Origin: Symsagittifera roscoffensis
Lineage: Eukaryota > Xenacoelomorpha > Acoela > Convolutidae
Assembly (NCBI RefSeq): GCF_963678635.1
Contig: NC_087064.1
Span: forward strand, 52,842,684 to 52,906,683
Length of the DNA: 64,000 nt
Reading direction: 5' to 3'
The translations under genes and the position numbers were made by a program. Shown piece by piece: positions 36,601 through 47,655 of the stretch. Below the pieces are notes generated by a model, which was not told where the DNA came from, did no database searches, and saw only the letters and a list, made by a program, of their open reading frames with translations. Positions within the stretch are counted from its first letter, which is position 1, and each line of letters starts with the position of its first letter.

Positions 36601-36770
36601 GTAACGACTTTTTCGACTCGATTTTAATGGACCTCACATTGAACTGGCTCTGGTAGAGACGGTTAAAAGCTTGTGAAGCTGTGTTTGGAAGCTAACCAGT
36701 CGTTTAAGGTCCTAGCTTTATTTTCCGTCGGTAAGCACTTCCGGGCGTATGTTACAAACACCACTTCTCT
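36601..36770 (+). repeat. Dispersed 0.9-kb repeat, 3' fragment
   Basis: Contains CATTGAACTGGCTCTGGTAG, GACGGTTAAAAGC, CCAGTCGTTTAAGGTCC and CCGTCGGTAAGCACTTCC, which matches the terminal part of the copies at 24530-24655 and 35760-35885. It follows directly on the LINE 3' UTR and lies about 240 bp upstream of the GPD1 start codon. Confidence 0.7.
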
Positions 36771-36970
36771 CTATTTCGTTAAACAGACGAGGAGTGGTGT
36801 TAATAATTTGGTCCTGGTAACTAGACGACGTGTTTCTTTTCTTAGTTTATGGTAGTCTCTTCAATTTTTAACACATAGCTGAATAAAAATTTTGTTTGCT
36901 GTTTTTTTTTTTCAACTTTAGAAGAAATTTGATTCAGTGGCTGCAGATTGTCTTTCAAAACTAAGTTGTT

Positions 36971-37008
36971 TTATATATAAAAAAAGTGTTAATATCTTTA
37001 GAACAACC
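36971..37008 (+). promoter_or_regulatory. GPD1 start region: TATA-like box and 3'-splice-site-like TTTAG before the ATG
   Basis: TTATATATAA at 36971-36980 could act as a TATA box. TATCTTTAG ends at 37000-37001, only 8 nt before the ATG. This leaves ACAACC as the leader before ATGG, a good Kozak context (A at -3, G at +4). A pyrimidine-rich AG so close to the ATG looks like a 3' splice site, either for an upstream non-coding exon or for a trans-spliced leader. Neither reading is proven, and the two compete. Confidence 0.4.
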
Positions 37009-40000
37009 ATGGCTAACAAAGTTTCTGTTATTGGAAGCGGTAATTGGTGAGTTTTTTTTTTTACTTTTAAATTCTAACTTTCTTATGTACATGATTTATC
37101 ATGTTCTATATTTAAAGGGGCACAACAATTGCAAGAATGGTGGGAACAAATTGTGCAGAGAAGAGTTCTTTGTTCGAGAAGAAAGTTAACATGTGGGTTT
37201 TTGAAGAGAAAATTCAAGTGGACGGAAAAGAATATAAGTTGACCGAGTATATCAACCAACATCACGAAAATGTTAAATATCTCCCGGGAACGAAATTACC
37301 CGATAACGTTGTAAGTATGAAATTACCAGCTGTTCAAGTGTGATGTTAAGTGTTTTGACCATGCAGTTGAGTGATTTATCATATTCAAGCTAAATCGAAC
37401 CTTAAAAGTTGGTCAGAACTTCAGTGTAAAAAATGGATGTAAAAATTTTGATTTTCCTACAAATTTTTAATAGAGCCGTCAAGCCAAGAGTTAGAAGCTC
37501 TAGTTAGTAGCCCATGATAGAGCGACTTGCAACAATTGATAATACGTTAACTAGGCTCTTGAACTTCAGCATAATTACCGACAATTACACAATTAGCACA
37601 ATTTTTAGTGAAAAAAAGCATGAAAGCTACGCAGAAACAAATTATATAAGAACTAAGATAAGCTTCGCACTGCTCAGGAGCGCTATCCTTTGTATACGGG
37701 GTTGCAGATCACTGCGTAAGACGCAATTCATAGACAATTCAATTAGTGCTGTTGTAGAGGAGGGACGGTTGAAGTAAATACCTTAAATGACAATGCATTA
37801 AATGCTGACTTGACTTAATTCCTGCAATATTGTTTATTGATGTATTTATATAATGCTGGTATGGGCCCTATCCAGCTTGTGCACGACCGTACCTAAACGG
37901 AAGGGCCCCTTTTATAATTTACTATTACCGACCACATTAATCAGTTAGAAAAAAGTAAGCGCTGTCCTTTTTTGAATTTTGCTATGATGAAACTTCTTGT
38001 GCTAAATGCACAGTAACTGGATATTTTTGTCTAGCTTAGTATTAGCTTAGTTTGATCGCAATTTGAAAGACCGTATTTTTTCTAGCTTGTGTTCGTTTTT
38101 CAGAGCAGATAAAAATTGTGACAAACATCTTCAAATGTGCTTAGTTTGTATTTACACTAGCCATCTTGCGAGCGGTAGTCTATTAGTTCGAACCTGCTTT
38201 TTTTTCTAACGTAAATCGCAAATAAAAGTGTCCACTTATTTGGAAATTTCATTGTAAAATTGGAAATTGCATAGCATCTGTTATTTGTGGTTAGTGTTTG
38301 TAATTAATAAAGCGTTCGTGGCTAAGTGGCTAGAGGGTGAGACTCTTAAGCCCTAGAGCGAAGGTGCGAATCCGAGACATAGCCGAGTTTTTTTTACTTA
38401 TTCGAGGCTTACTTCTACTTTTTCTTATTGCTCTTTATAGAGCTGCTTTTTGTCGTATTCCGGCTAGTGTTTGCGTAGCGCAGCTTCGCCTCTGTCTTCA
38501 ATGTGTTGTGTGTTAGGTCGCTGTTCCTGATGTCAAAGATGCTATTGCGGGATCCAACATCCTGATTTTTGTGCTGCCACACCAGTTCGTGAAAGGGACC
38601 TGTGAATCAATCAAAGACTTAGTTCGCAAAGACGCATTCGCCATCTCCCTTTGCAAAGTAAAAAAAATAATGCACTTTAAAATATGCGTAAAAGAAGCAC
38701 GATGTTCATGTACACCGATATAAGTGCCAACAGCTTTAATTCTTCGCTGCTCTAAAGAGTTCGAGCGTCTTTTTTGAAAGGTTAATTAAGATGGGACCCT
38801 TTATCATGTGACGGGTCAGTGCATAAGTTGCTAAAACACCGCTAGCATACATACTTGATGGACGAATATTTTAAAAACCTAGTGCAGTCTAACTTTTTTG
38901 TTTTGTATTGAAAGATTTAATGAATTTAGTGCAGTCCAGATATACGTTTCAGGGTTTCGAAGTGACGGAGAATGATCTGATCATGATTTCAGATGTAGTT
39001 AAGAACACTCTAAACATCAGTTGCGGGGCCTTAATGGGAGCAAATCTTGCCAATGAGATCGCTATGGAGCAGTTTGCAGAAGCTACTATAGGTATTCTGA
39101 TTAGTGTCATGTTTTCATTTTCATTTGGTTCACCTTAACGCAGACCATTATTCCGGCCTCAAAAATTTCAATCATTTAGTGTTGTTATTAGCTCATTCGG
39201 TCTTTTATTGTTTTTCCCATTTTGCTTTTTGTTTTCTTTATGCAGCCACCAAAGACGAGTCACAGGGGCGCATCTTCCAGCAGGTGTTCAACAGGCCCTT
39301 CTTCAGGTGTGCGTGGGTGGATGACGTCACTGCTGTCGAGTGCTGTGGAGCCCTGAAGAACATCATTGCCCTGGGTGCTGGCTTCGTAGATGCTTTGGGC
39401 ATGGGCAACAATACCAAGTGCGCCATCATCAGACTTGGGCTGATGGAAATGATGGCTTTCGCTGAGGAGTGAGTTTCTTTAGTATCATTTACCTGTTTGT
39501 TGTTGTGGTTGGTACATCGATCTGAGCCTTGAACTTCTGATTGGAGATATCGATTATGTGTGAAAGATAAAGAGAAATTTAAAAAATTTCGTTTATATTT
39601 GGGTTGATTGGGGTCGTCTAGTCAAATCTATCTTTGCAGTTACCCCAGGGCCTCCTGTTCCAAAACAGACATAGAAGGGGAACAAACTGTTCCAGTCACT
39701 GTGTCTTCGTGCTGGTGTCGACACCTTCTGTCTATACAGCACGCTCAAGAGGGAGGTTTGTTTGCGGTAGAAAGTGCATATTTTAGGGGCCATGATTTTT
39801 GGCGTGTGGAGAACTGACTGATTCTCCATGCCTGGTTTAAGCGGGTAATTTTTTTGAGGGCAACCCAAAAAAACTCCCGTTATATGAGGTTTCGTGAGAA
39901 GTTGCAGATGTTCGGTAGCTTCTTTGGGATTCTCCCACAAGCTCTCGATTGTAATGGAGGCAGGATGTACTCGGTAATTAAATAAATGCTCAGTGGTCCT

Positions 40001-42349
40001 ATGTAACAACGTAGGCAGTCGTCGGATTAAAAAACTTTTGTACCTTTGATGCTTGAAGTTGTTTTACTCCACAGTTACAATTACACTAGCCAGCAGCGTA
40101 GTATATTAGTACGAAGCTTTTTTCTAAACTAACTAGCAACTGAAAATGTTAACTTATTTGGTGGCACCATTGATAGTCACAATATGTAGCATTGGAAATT
40201 TCATAGCATTTTTTATCTGCTGTATTTGTGGCTAGTGTTGGTGATTTATTAAGCCTCCGTGGCTGAGTATTAAGTGCGTGAGGATCATATTCTCTAGGTC
40301 GCAAATCAAATCCGAGACGTAGACGAATTTTTACCAGTTCTAGGGCTTATTTTTACTTTTTCTAATTGCACTTAATAGAGCTGCTTTTTATCGGATTCTG
40401 GCTGGTGTTTGCGAAGCGAAACTTCGCCTCTGTTTCATGCTTTCCTGAGATATGCTCTCCTCTGTGTCATGCTTCGCCTCTGGGTCATGCTAGGTGTTTG
40501 GTAAACAGGCGCTTAATGCCGGGCTGAAATTTATGTTCGATAGTGGGTCCGATGTTCCGATCGAATTCATTATGGTTGATAGTGTGATGGTCGGCTCTAT
40601 TATCTTGATAGCAGTCGCGAAGGAACTGCTTCGAGATGATTTGATTGTATGTTGGAGCCGGAAGGATTTTTGTTTTGTCATCTAGATGTGTGTTGTCACA
40701 CATTCTTAAGCTTCCTAGTGATGTTAGTTCATTGTTCTGTTTCTTTCGATGACGCTGCGAGTTGGTGTAACTCAATGTGTGGGTCCAAAAGGGACCTGCA
40801 TATTTCAGGACAATCCTCTCAATTGTCTTATGTCGTTCATAGTGTTTCTTTGGAGCTACTCTGAAGTTAGTTAGCAAGTCGTTTAAGTGTTTAAGTCGTT
40901 TCTTTTTAAGTAGAGTTTGTTCATAGAGAAAGTTTTCTGATTTTAAGCCAGTTGTTGAGGTTGTCCAGATATGAATTCATTACACTATGGTTTCATTACA
41001 CTGGACCTTGTTTTTTCACGTTTTTTTTTGCATTTGATTTTTTCAGTATAAGTTGTTGTGTTGGATTTTTATTTATATGCTCAAGTTTTGTCAGCTTATT
41101 GTTGACATCGCTTTGAAAGTTTTCATTTTTCCAAAAGTTTTAGTTTATCCAAAAACTACAGAATTTCAAAAAGGTATCGATTGAAAGACTGCCTACTCCC
41201 CGGTGTGCTTGCATACACTTCTAGTCTATTTCTATTTTACTCCCCTGTGTACATCCTTCGAAAAAGTTTGTCGGGGGAGCATTTGATCCATAATTCTTAA
41301 TTTTTTTGTTTTCTTAAAAACTAAGCTATCAAAACTGAGATTTTGGTTCCAATGAAAAAAAATTGTTTGGGAAAGGTCCCCTGCATCAAGAGCTAGGTCC
41401 AAGTGTTTTTACAAAATTTATCGTCCTTGGAAAAACTAAAGGTGTGATGTTGTGACCGTTTTTTTTAAATTTTGTTTTCAGTCCAAAAAGTGGGTTGTGG
41501 GAAGCTCTTTTGTAAAAGCGACTAGGCCCAAGTTTTCTTCACATTTTTTTACACCTGACTTTTTTGACTTTTTTGCAAAACTAACGTGCCAATTCTAAGG
41601 TTGAGTGTTCAATCGAAAAACCCGGTTTTTGTTATCTGCTCTAATTAGGCAACCTCGACCTGCTTTTTTGCAGAGAAAATCATTGGATTTCGGAAAGTCG
41701 AATTTTTGTGAACTTCAGACCTTTTTTGAGTTTTCTTAAAACTACCCTATCAAATCTGAGATCAGAAGTTCAATCAAAAAAACCGGTTGGGAGTGTTTTT
41801 CATGCGGAATTAGCCCCTCCTTCCTTAGATTTTGGCAAGAGAAGTTTTGTGTCATTTGGAAACTGCCATTCTCTCAAACTCTCTATTCACTTTTCATTTA
41901 GTTTTGTAGAGAAACAAGTAAGGTTATTTAGTAGTAACAACTAAGGTTGTTTTTTTATTGAAGGTATCAGTGGGTTTTCTAATGCAGTGGTCATAGTTCC
42001 CTAGTAAAATTTAAAATGCATGAGTTTTGATTAGTTTTTAGAAAGCAAATTATTTAAAGTGGTGAATCCACCCTCCGGAAGGGCACCAGACATAATATTG
42101 GTTAAAAGCGAAATTTATGCGATATATGCTACTTTTAATCGGGTCTGAGTTTTATTCTTTTCCGCTTTGGAATAGTAGGAGAGAACTAGAAGCCCAACAA
42201 GTAACAAGAACTTGAGCAGGTAGGCTTGTTTTGGCTGCCCTATCGATGAAAACACATTTTTTTTCTTCTTTTTGTTCTCTCGTCTTTCCCGTTTTTCTGC
42301 TTCGTGTCTTTTTGTCATCCTCTCTCTCCGTACTTCTCGCGTAACACAC

Positions 42350-42382
<33 letters not shown>

Positions 42383-45300
42383 TTAGTTCTCGACACGAGA
42401 CCGATGTAGGATGAATGGGATTTGGCGCCTCCTGGATTGGGGGTGCGTAGAGGCATCGATTCCTTGAACCTGACCTGTTTGTTCATTGGGGATTGGGGCT
42501 CAATGTTCTTTTTCAAGGAGTAATTTGAAGAGACTAGCTTCAGATATATTGATTTTCCAGGAAAAAAATTTCATGTTCAAGCTGATATAATACTTTTCTC
42601 AATAATGAAGTTCGAAGGTTGAATGTTAAAAAACAAATTTATAATTTTTTGATCTCCCCGAGTTCACCCTTACTTTTCCAACTCAGTTGGCTACGTTTAT
42701 CGGGGTGACTATTTTCGTCCGACTACCCGCTAGGGGCGTGGAAGAACTATGACGTAGGGACTGTTTTTCAGCCGATTTTGACAGAAAAGTCGTAGGGGTC
42801 GTTTCATATCATATTTTTAAAACTATTTAAAAGGCCTCTTAGTGTCGAAAGAACTGACTTTTTTGTTTTTCAGGTTGTATTAGGAAAAGGCTGCCACGAA
42901 TTTAATAAGAACATTTTATATAATCATTAGATCATTTTAATGATTTCAAACATTTTATATAAAAAAGGAGTTTTGGCAGAAAACAAATATATATATACTT
43001 TTTTTAATAAACTTTTTGGTTTTTTTTTCAATCGTTGTCATCCGAACATTCTGTGCTTTATGTAAAGCAGCCGGCTATCCTTTTTGTTCCGGACATGAAA
43101 ATAAAGGTGAAATTTTGTGTTTTCACGCAAATTCGGATACCACTGATAATCATTGAAATGTGGCGAATAGTATATGAACAATAGAATATGAATCTGGCGA
43201 AAACTATAATGTGCGTGAATCGAACGACATAGAACAGTTTTGAAGAAATTGTCCCTAAATTGAGAAGTTACGGAATTGAAATTTTTGAATTTTAGGCTAA
43301 TTTTGATCGAGTTAATGTTGTTTTTTCTTTGTTTGTTATTCATTTGTCGAATAAATTCCTTAACGTTCTTAAGCATTCGTATAGTTTTTTTTCAGCATAA
43401 GAACAAAAACAAAACAAACCGTCTTAAGTAGTTTTTTTACAACTGAGTAGCGTTGCGTTTTTTATCACGATGCATATCTAACCTAAGCGCAGAGTGTGCT
43501 CAGTTGGTGGCTTTTTGGTAGCTTACCAACCATACCCAGTTAAATAGCATCTGTGGCTGCTTTATTGGTGGCTAGTGTTAGTTCGTGTTTGATAAAAACA
43601 AGTACAAGTATTATGAATAATTATGGGACGATTTTTACTTCAGCGATTTTCAAAAGTGTTGTACCAATGCACACACGATACACTCTACGTGCCTGCATAT
43701 TCCCGATAGTCTCTTGTTCTGTACCTTGCTCCAGGTTCTTTTCTCCAAATTACCTTGACAAATCTGAGTTTGAAGGTTCAATCGAAAAAGATGTCATCAG
43801 GGTTTCCCTTGCATAAGCAGCTACGCTCTAACTTTTTAAGCAAAGTTATGGCCTCAATAAAATGCCATTTTTAGTCATTTTGGTTTTTGAAACTTAGATT
43901 TTCTCAAAAACTACCTCCCAGATCTGGGATTAAGGGTTCAATCGACATATGGTCGTCGATGTCTCCCATGTTTCAGCGGTTACTTCGTAGTTTGTTGAAA
44001 AAAAATGATGGCCTCGGAAAACTACCTTTTTACTTGGAATTTTTAATTTCTCAAAAACTGCCGTGCTAAGACAGATTATGGTTTTAACTGAAAAAGCAGG
44101 TTGTAGGAATCTTTTATGCATAAGCGGCTTCTCCCTAGTTTTTGTAGAAAGTTAGTTATAGCCTTTGGAAACTTCGACCGATTTTGGATTTTTTTTTTTG
44201 AAATTTCGACCGATCTTTGTCAAAAACGCTTTACAAGAAGAAGATTCATTTCTCAAGAGTTATAAATATACGTTAAACAAAGATATTCATAATTCTGATT
44301 GGACAGTCTTATTTTGGATTTGAAACGGCTGGCCTATAATCTGAACATTAGATAAAATTACTCTAGTACAAATGAGGAAAAACGAGTAGAAAACAAATGA
44401 GGAAGAGACAAATATAAAGCAAATATTCTACCAGCATTTGTTAACCGCACTTGAAATTGGTTTAAAAAAATTAGAATTAACTTTACATACAGACTGCCCT
44501 TATTATTGCGAAAAAGGTTTCATCTTTTTCAAAGCCTCTTCGCAATAGTAACAACAATGCTGATTTAAATTATCCGGACACGGAACAAAATTTGAAATTT
44601 CGAACTCATTTTGCTTAAATTGGGTCAAGATTACGCAATGGAGAAAAGTTGCTTAGAATTTCAACAGAATTTTTTTTGGCTGCATAACGAATAACTGAAA
44701 GTCAATAAGAGTTGTCTATCGAGTATTTGAAGCTAGATACTGAAAGTCTCATGTTATAGAATGAGATCAGTGGCACTTAGATCCCTTGCCTGGTAGCTGT
44801 TGAGCGAGTCTTTGATTAGGTTCTATGGCTGCAAGAACAGAAGTGTGTTCTTCGAGAGCTGTGGTATTGCTGACCTCGTGACCACGTCCTACGGAGGCAG
44901 ACACACTAAACTGGGCAAGCTATTCGTCACAACTGGAAAGGCAAGCTAGTCATTTGACACATTCAACAATAACATTGTTTTTTTAAAAGAACCATTCAAC
45001 CCTCTAAACAATTATAACAAGAATCTCGCAAAAAAAACATAATCATGCCAGAGAAATAGTTTCAATCATTTTCCAATGAGAATAACGGCCTCGTAAAATT
45101 TGAAAAAAAAAGAAAATAATAGAAAATGAAATAGAAATTGTTTCAACATCTTATTATCTTAAATTAATTTGTACCGATTAATCTCTCTAAACTGTTCTTT
45201 TGGAGTTTTAACATATGCATGTTATACAGAAGTTTTCTCAATATAGAGTATCAGACTATAATTGCGCTTTAGTTGTACTCAGTAATATTTTGAGATGGTT

Positions 45301-46950
45301 AATCATTTAATGCTATCTCGTTTTTTGACGTTCTGGTTTCGATTATGTAGTCCTTTGTTGCCAGAAATGGTTGTCCTTTAGCGCATAAACCCAATGGGTC
45401 ATTGCCATCTATTTTTCTATTTTGATTATCTTGATAATTCTGGTTATAAAAACGTTCATTGACCAAAAGTCCAAGTGACACAGTTTTGTGTACTAGTTTC
45501 ACTTAACTGTATATATCGCGTTGTTGTACTTTGCTCTGCACGCCTTCTAGTGGGGTTCATTGACATGAAGTTTAATTTAAACTATTCGTAAGGTACGTTG
45601 TTGTCAATAGTTTTAATGCAGCAGTCTGCAAAATATCAGCTATTAAGTTTTTGAATTTGAAAAAGCATGTTCATATAACTGTACTACATGCACGATAGAG
45701 CGTCTATCATTAGTATAGCTTTTGCAACTTTAAAAATCATTTTGATTGCATTGTCTTATTTATTTACATGAAAGTTTTTGAATCATGCCATAAATTGTCA
45801 AGCGGTTCAAATAATGGGTCTCACAAATAAAAAATGAATGCGATTTTTTAAACGGAATCGATTGATCCTGTTTTTATCATTGGGGAGCTTCACAAATTAT
45901 TCTTAAAATTCAAAGACTTTCATGGTATGTTGGATATTTGAATCCGCCACTTTATACAAGGAAGCAAATTTTTTCCTAACGTAGTTAAGACTTCTAAATA
46001 GGTCGCGATGATTTTTTCCTTTTTTTCCAGGAAGTCTTAGAATTTGTTCAGGCTCAAAAATACTATTTTGCGGTTTGTTTTTTGAGTAACTTCAGGTCAT
46101 TTCCTTTGTTAATAGGAAAGCAAACTCCACTATCGAAAAGCAAAGGCGAAAATGCTAAGCGCGAAAAACGTGATAGACTTCAAGTTTCGAAAGAAGTAGT
46201 TTAATTTTCAGATTTCCCAGCGAAATAAAAAAATTACTTATTGATCCAGTTTTCTGAAATTGGGTTAATTTTATCAAAAAAGTGTCCATCATATATTATT
46301 CTAGCAATTCAAATAATGTGAAAGCTATCTATTTCTTCGGAAGTTGATTTTTTCCCAAAAAAAAAACAACTCTGTTTTTTTTCTAGTTCCTTGCATTACT
46401 CTTTTCCAACTGCCAGTTGGCCATGTTTTTGTTTCCTCTACGGAAACAACGTTCGAAGTCCTCTTTTATAGTTCTTTAGTCTCTTGCTGTTTTAATCCTA
46501 TTCTTCTTGTACACCATAGTGTTGCAACTTTTACAACTGATTTTGGCTATGTTTTAATTATTCTATTACAACATTTGCCTGAATAGAATAGGTTGATTTT
46601 TGAAATCAAATATCCAAAGCTAGTCATAAAAAACTTATATTTATCCGAGAAACGAAATTGGAAAATTCACGAAGGGATTTTTGGCTTGAAATTTTCGCTT
46701 CACCTCCGAAAAAAAATTTCAGTGCTATTGTTTCATTTAGAGCTTTGAGGAACTAGAAAAAGAACATCTGAATGGTCAGAAACTGCAGGGTCATCAGACC
46801 GCAGAGAAAGTGTATAAGATGTTGGAGGCGAAAGGTCCTGCAGATGTAGAGAAGTACCCTCTATTTGCTGCCATCCACAGAGTCTCACAACGACAAATGA
46901 AAGCAGACCAGATATTTGAGTGTCTTCAAAACCACCCTGAACACATGTAG
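37009..46950 (+). CDS. GPD1: Glycerol-3-phosphate dehydrogenase [NAD(+)], cytosolic, seven exons
   Basis: Exons: 37009-37046, 37118-37310, 38517-38657, 38953-39091, 39246-39468, 44820-44940 and 46741-46950. Joined, they give 354 codons without a stop, against about 349 residues in vertebrate GPD1. The enzyme reduces dihydroxyacetone phosphate to glycerol-3-phosphate with NADH in the cytosol, linking glycolysis to lipid synthesis and the glycerophosphate shuttle. The N-terminal Rossmann motif is VIGSGNWG across exons 1-2. [15 protein letters not shown] and FVLPHQF follow; ISLCKG carries the conserved Lys at the exon 3-4 join. [11 protein letters not shown] and [14 protein letters not shown], with the catalytic Lys, follow in exons 4-5. 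[17 protein letters not shown] spans the exon 5-6 join, [16 protein letters not shown] is in exon 6, and the C-terminus is CLQNHPEHM. Introns are GT-AG except intron 6, which is GC-AG. Intron 5 (5.35 kb) is filled with repeats. Confidence 0.96.
38152..38494 (+). mobile_element. tRNA-related SINE, copy 1 (GPD1 intron 2)
   Basis: Shares its whole layout with copies at 40082 and 49105. It has a 5' region of about 160 bp beginning TACACTAGCCA, a tRNA-like block (38312-38385) with an A box GTGGCTAAGTGG and a B-box-like GGTGCGAATCC, then a 3' region with TTCGAGGCTTACTTCTACTT and GCTTCGCCTCTGT. The element ends about 22 bp before the exon 3 splice acceptor. The tRNA block is internal rather than at the 5' end, which is unusual for a SINE. 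Confidence 0.75.
40082..40432 (+). mobile_element. tRNA-related SINE, copy 2 (GPD1 intron 5)
   Basis: Same order as copy 1: ACACTAGCCAGCAGCG, TATTAGTACGAA, CATAGCATTTTTTATCTG, the tRNA-like CCGTGGCTGAGTATTAAGTG, a damaged B-box region AATCAAATCCGAGACGTAG, and GCGAAACTTCGCCTCTGT at the end. Short TTCGCCTCTGKGTCATGCT repeats follow to about 40490. Confidence 0.75.
41150..41850 (+). repeat. ~160-bp degenerate tandem repeat, block A (GPD1 intron 5)
   Basis: Repeated marker phrases of the type AAACTACCCTATCAAATCTGAG followed by TTCAATCGAAAAACCGGTT recur near 41155, 41317, 41580 and 41738. The spacing is about 160 bp, with one gap of about 260 bp where a unit is poorly preserved. Between markers come GCATAAGCGGCTA-like and poly-T-rich stretches. 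Related blocks lie at 43740-44200 and 52080-53345. Confidence 0.6.
42115..42516 (-). CDS. Antisense ORF, 133 aa, basic with one hydrophobic segment (unassigned)
   Basis: A minus-strand ORF lies inside GPD1 intron 5. The first 45 residues are Pro/Ser-rich. The middle is highly charged, partly because a (CT)n tract on the plus strand encodes an Arg-Glu dipeptide run. A Lys-rich stretch precedes a hydrophobic segment of about 18 residues ([17 protein letters not shown]) and a short basic tail. That layout resembles a tail-anchored membrane protein, but low-complexity DNA can mimic it. I recognise no family and no splice context. It may be chance, or an exon of an antisense gene. Confidence 0.25.
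42349..42383 (+). repeat. (CT)n microsatellite
   Basis: A nearly pure CT tract with one TAT interruption in GPD1 intron 5. It lies within the antisense ORF at 42115-42516, where it encodes the Arg-Glu run. Confidence 0.95.
43547..43595 (+). mobile_element. SINE fragment (GPD1 intron 5)
   Basis: ATAGCATCTGTGGCTGC and GGTGGCTAGTGTTAG followed by TTTGATAAA match the segment just upstream of the tRNA-like block in the other SINE copies. Nothing else of the element is recognisable. Confidence 0.45.
43740..44200 (+). repeat. ~160-bp degenerate tandem repeat, block B (GPD1 intron 5)
   Basis: Marker phrases at about 43746 (CCTTGACAAATCTGAG), 43910 (ACTACCTCCCAGATCTGGG) and 44053 (ACTGCCGTGCTAAGACAG) are each followed by a TTCAATCGA or TTTAACTGA phrase and a CATAAGCGGCT or CAGCGGTTACT phrase. 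Spacing is 164 and 143 bp. Confidence 0.6.
44941..46740 (+). other. GPD1 intron 6, no further gene seen
   Basis: AT-rich intron that starts with GC instead of GT (AAAG followed by GCAAGC) and ends TTTCATTTAG. I recognise no mobile element or RNA gene in it. Confidence 0.6.
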
Positions 46951-47110
46951 ATAACTCACGAAGACAGAACCCCAAATTATGTCACAATCACTAAACTGTA
47001 AAAATTATAAAATTTAACTAAACTACAAGAGCAAGAGCTGATCTAGATTTTTGAGGTAAGTAGTTTTATCAGATTTTGTGTACAGTTTTATATTACTTTG
47101 CTGTCACCAA

Positions 47111-47156
47111 ATTAAACATAGAAAGAGGAAACGCCGTGGTTTCTCTGTTGATTAAA
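47111..47156 (+). terminator. Candidate GPD1 polyadenylation signals
   Basis: ATTAAA hexamers at 47111-47116 and 47151-47156 lie 160-200 bp after the stop codon, and a TTTTTTTG stretch follows the second. They are the first recognisable poly(A)-signal variants in the 3' flank. Which one is used cannot be told from sequence. Confidence 0.4.
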
Positions 47157-47296
47157 TACATTTTTTTGTAAAAGGGCGAGCCCTATCTTTTTATCAGTCG
47201 TAAAATTTGCGGAGTGAAAATATATTTGAATTCGGCTCCTGCTCTTAATGATAACAAATGCACAGGTCTGCGACCGTTGAATTGCTTAATAAGGAA

Positions 47297-47655
47297 ATAC
47301 AACAGTGCCGAAGTGCAAAAGTGCCGAAAAGGAAAACGTTGTTCAAAAGTGCCGAAAATTATTCTGAGTGCTGCTTTTACTGATCCCAAATCACTGACTA
47401 GAAAATTTATTCAAATCGACGGAAGTTGAAAAGTCAAAATGTCCATTTTAATTGATGCCGATTGTTAAACAAACAAAAGTTCCCAAGAGCGGCGTTACAA
47501 ATTTTTCTTGCAAATTGTCCATTTTTTCAGTTTCGCTCCAAAACCAGTATTCAAACAAATTGCAGACAATTTGCAAACAGAACTCAAATATCCTCAATTT
47601 TTGGCGTTGTTGAACACATTTACAGTTTCGGTACTGTTGAACGAATCCTTGCTTA
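47297..47655. mobile_element. MITE with CAGTGCCGAA termini, diverged copy
   Basis: The left end carries TACAACAGTGCCGAAG and repeated AAAAGTGCCGAAAA. The right end carries CAGTTTCGGTACTGTTGAA, which is its diverged reverse complement. The interior segment GATGCCGATTGTTAAAC through CCAAAACCAGTATTC is shared with the copy at 48908-49690. Confidence 0.6.

Noticed and set aside
37861-37912. GGGCCCT...AGGGCCC hairpin in GPD1 intron 2
   Set aside because: A single 7-bp stem with a 35-bp loop; no other copy or conserved context was seen.
38312-38385. Functional tRNA gene
   Set aside because: A-box and B-box-like sequences are present, but no acceptor stem closes and the block recurs inside a larger repeated unit, so it is a SINE.
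39593-40009. 138-codon minus-strand ORF in GPD1 intron 5
   Set aside because: Translation shows no domain, signal or composition typical of a protein, and a plus-strand ORF overlaps it. I see no splice or promoter context.
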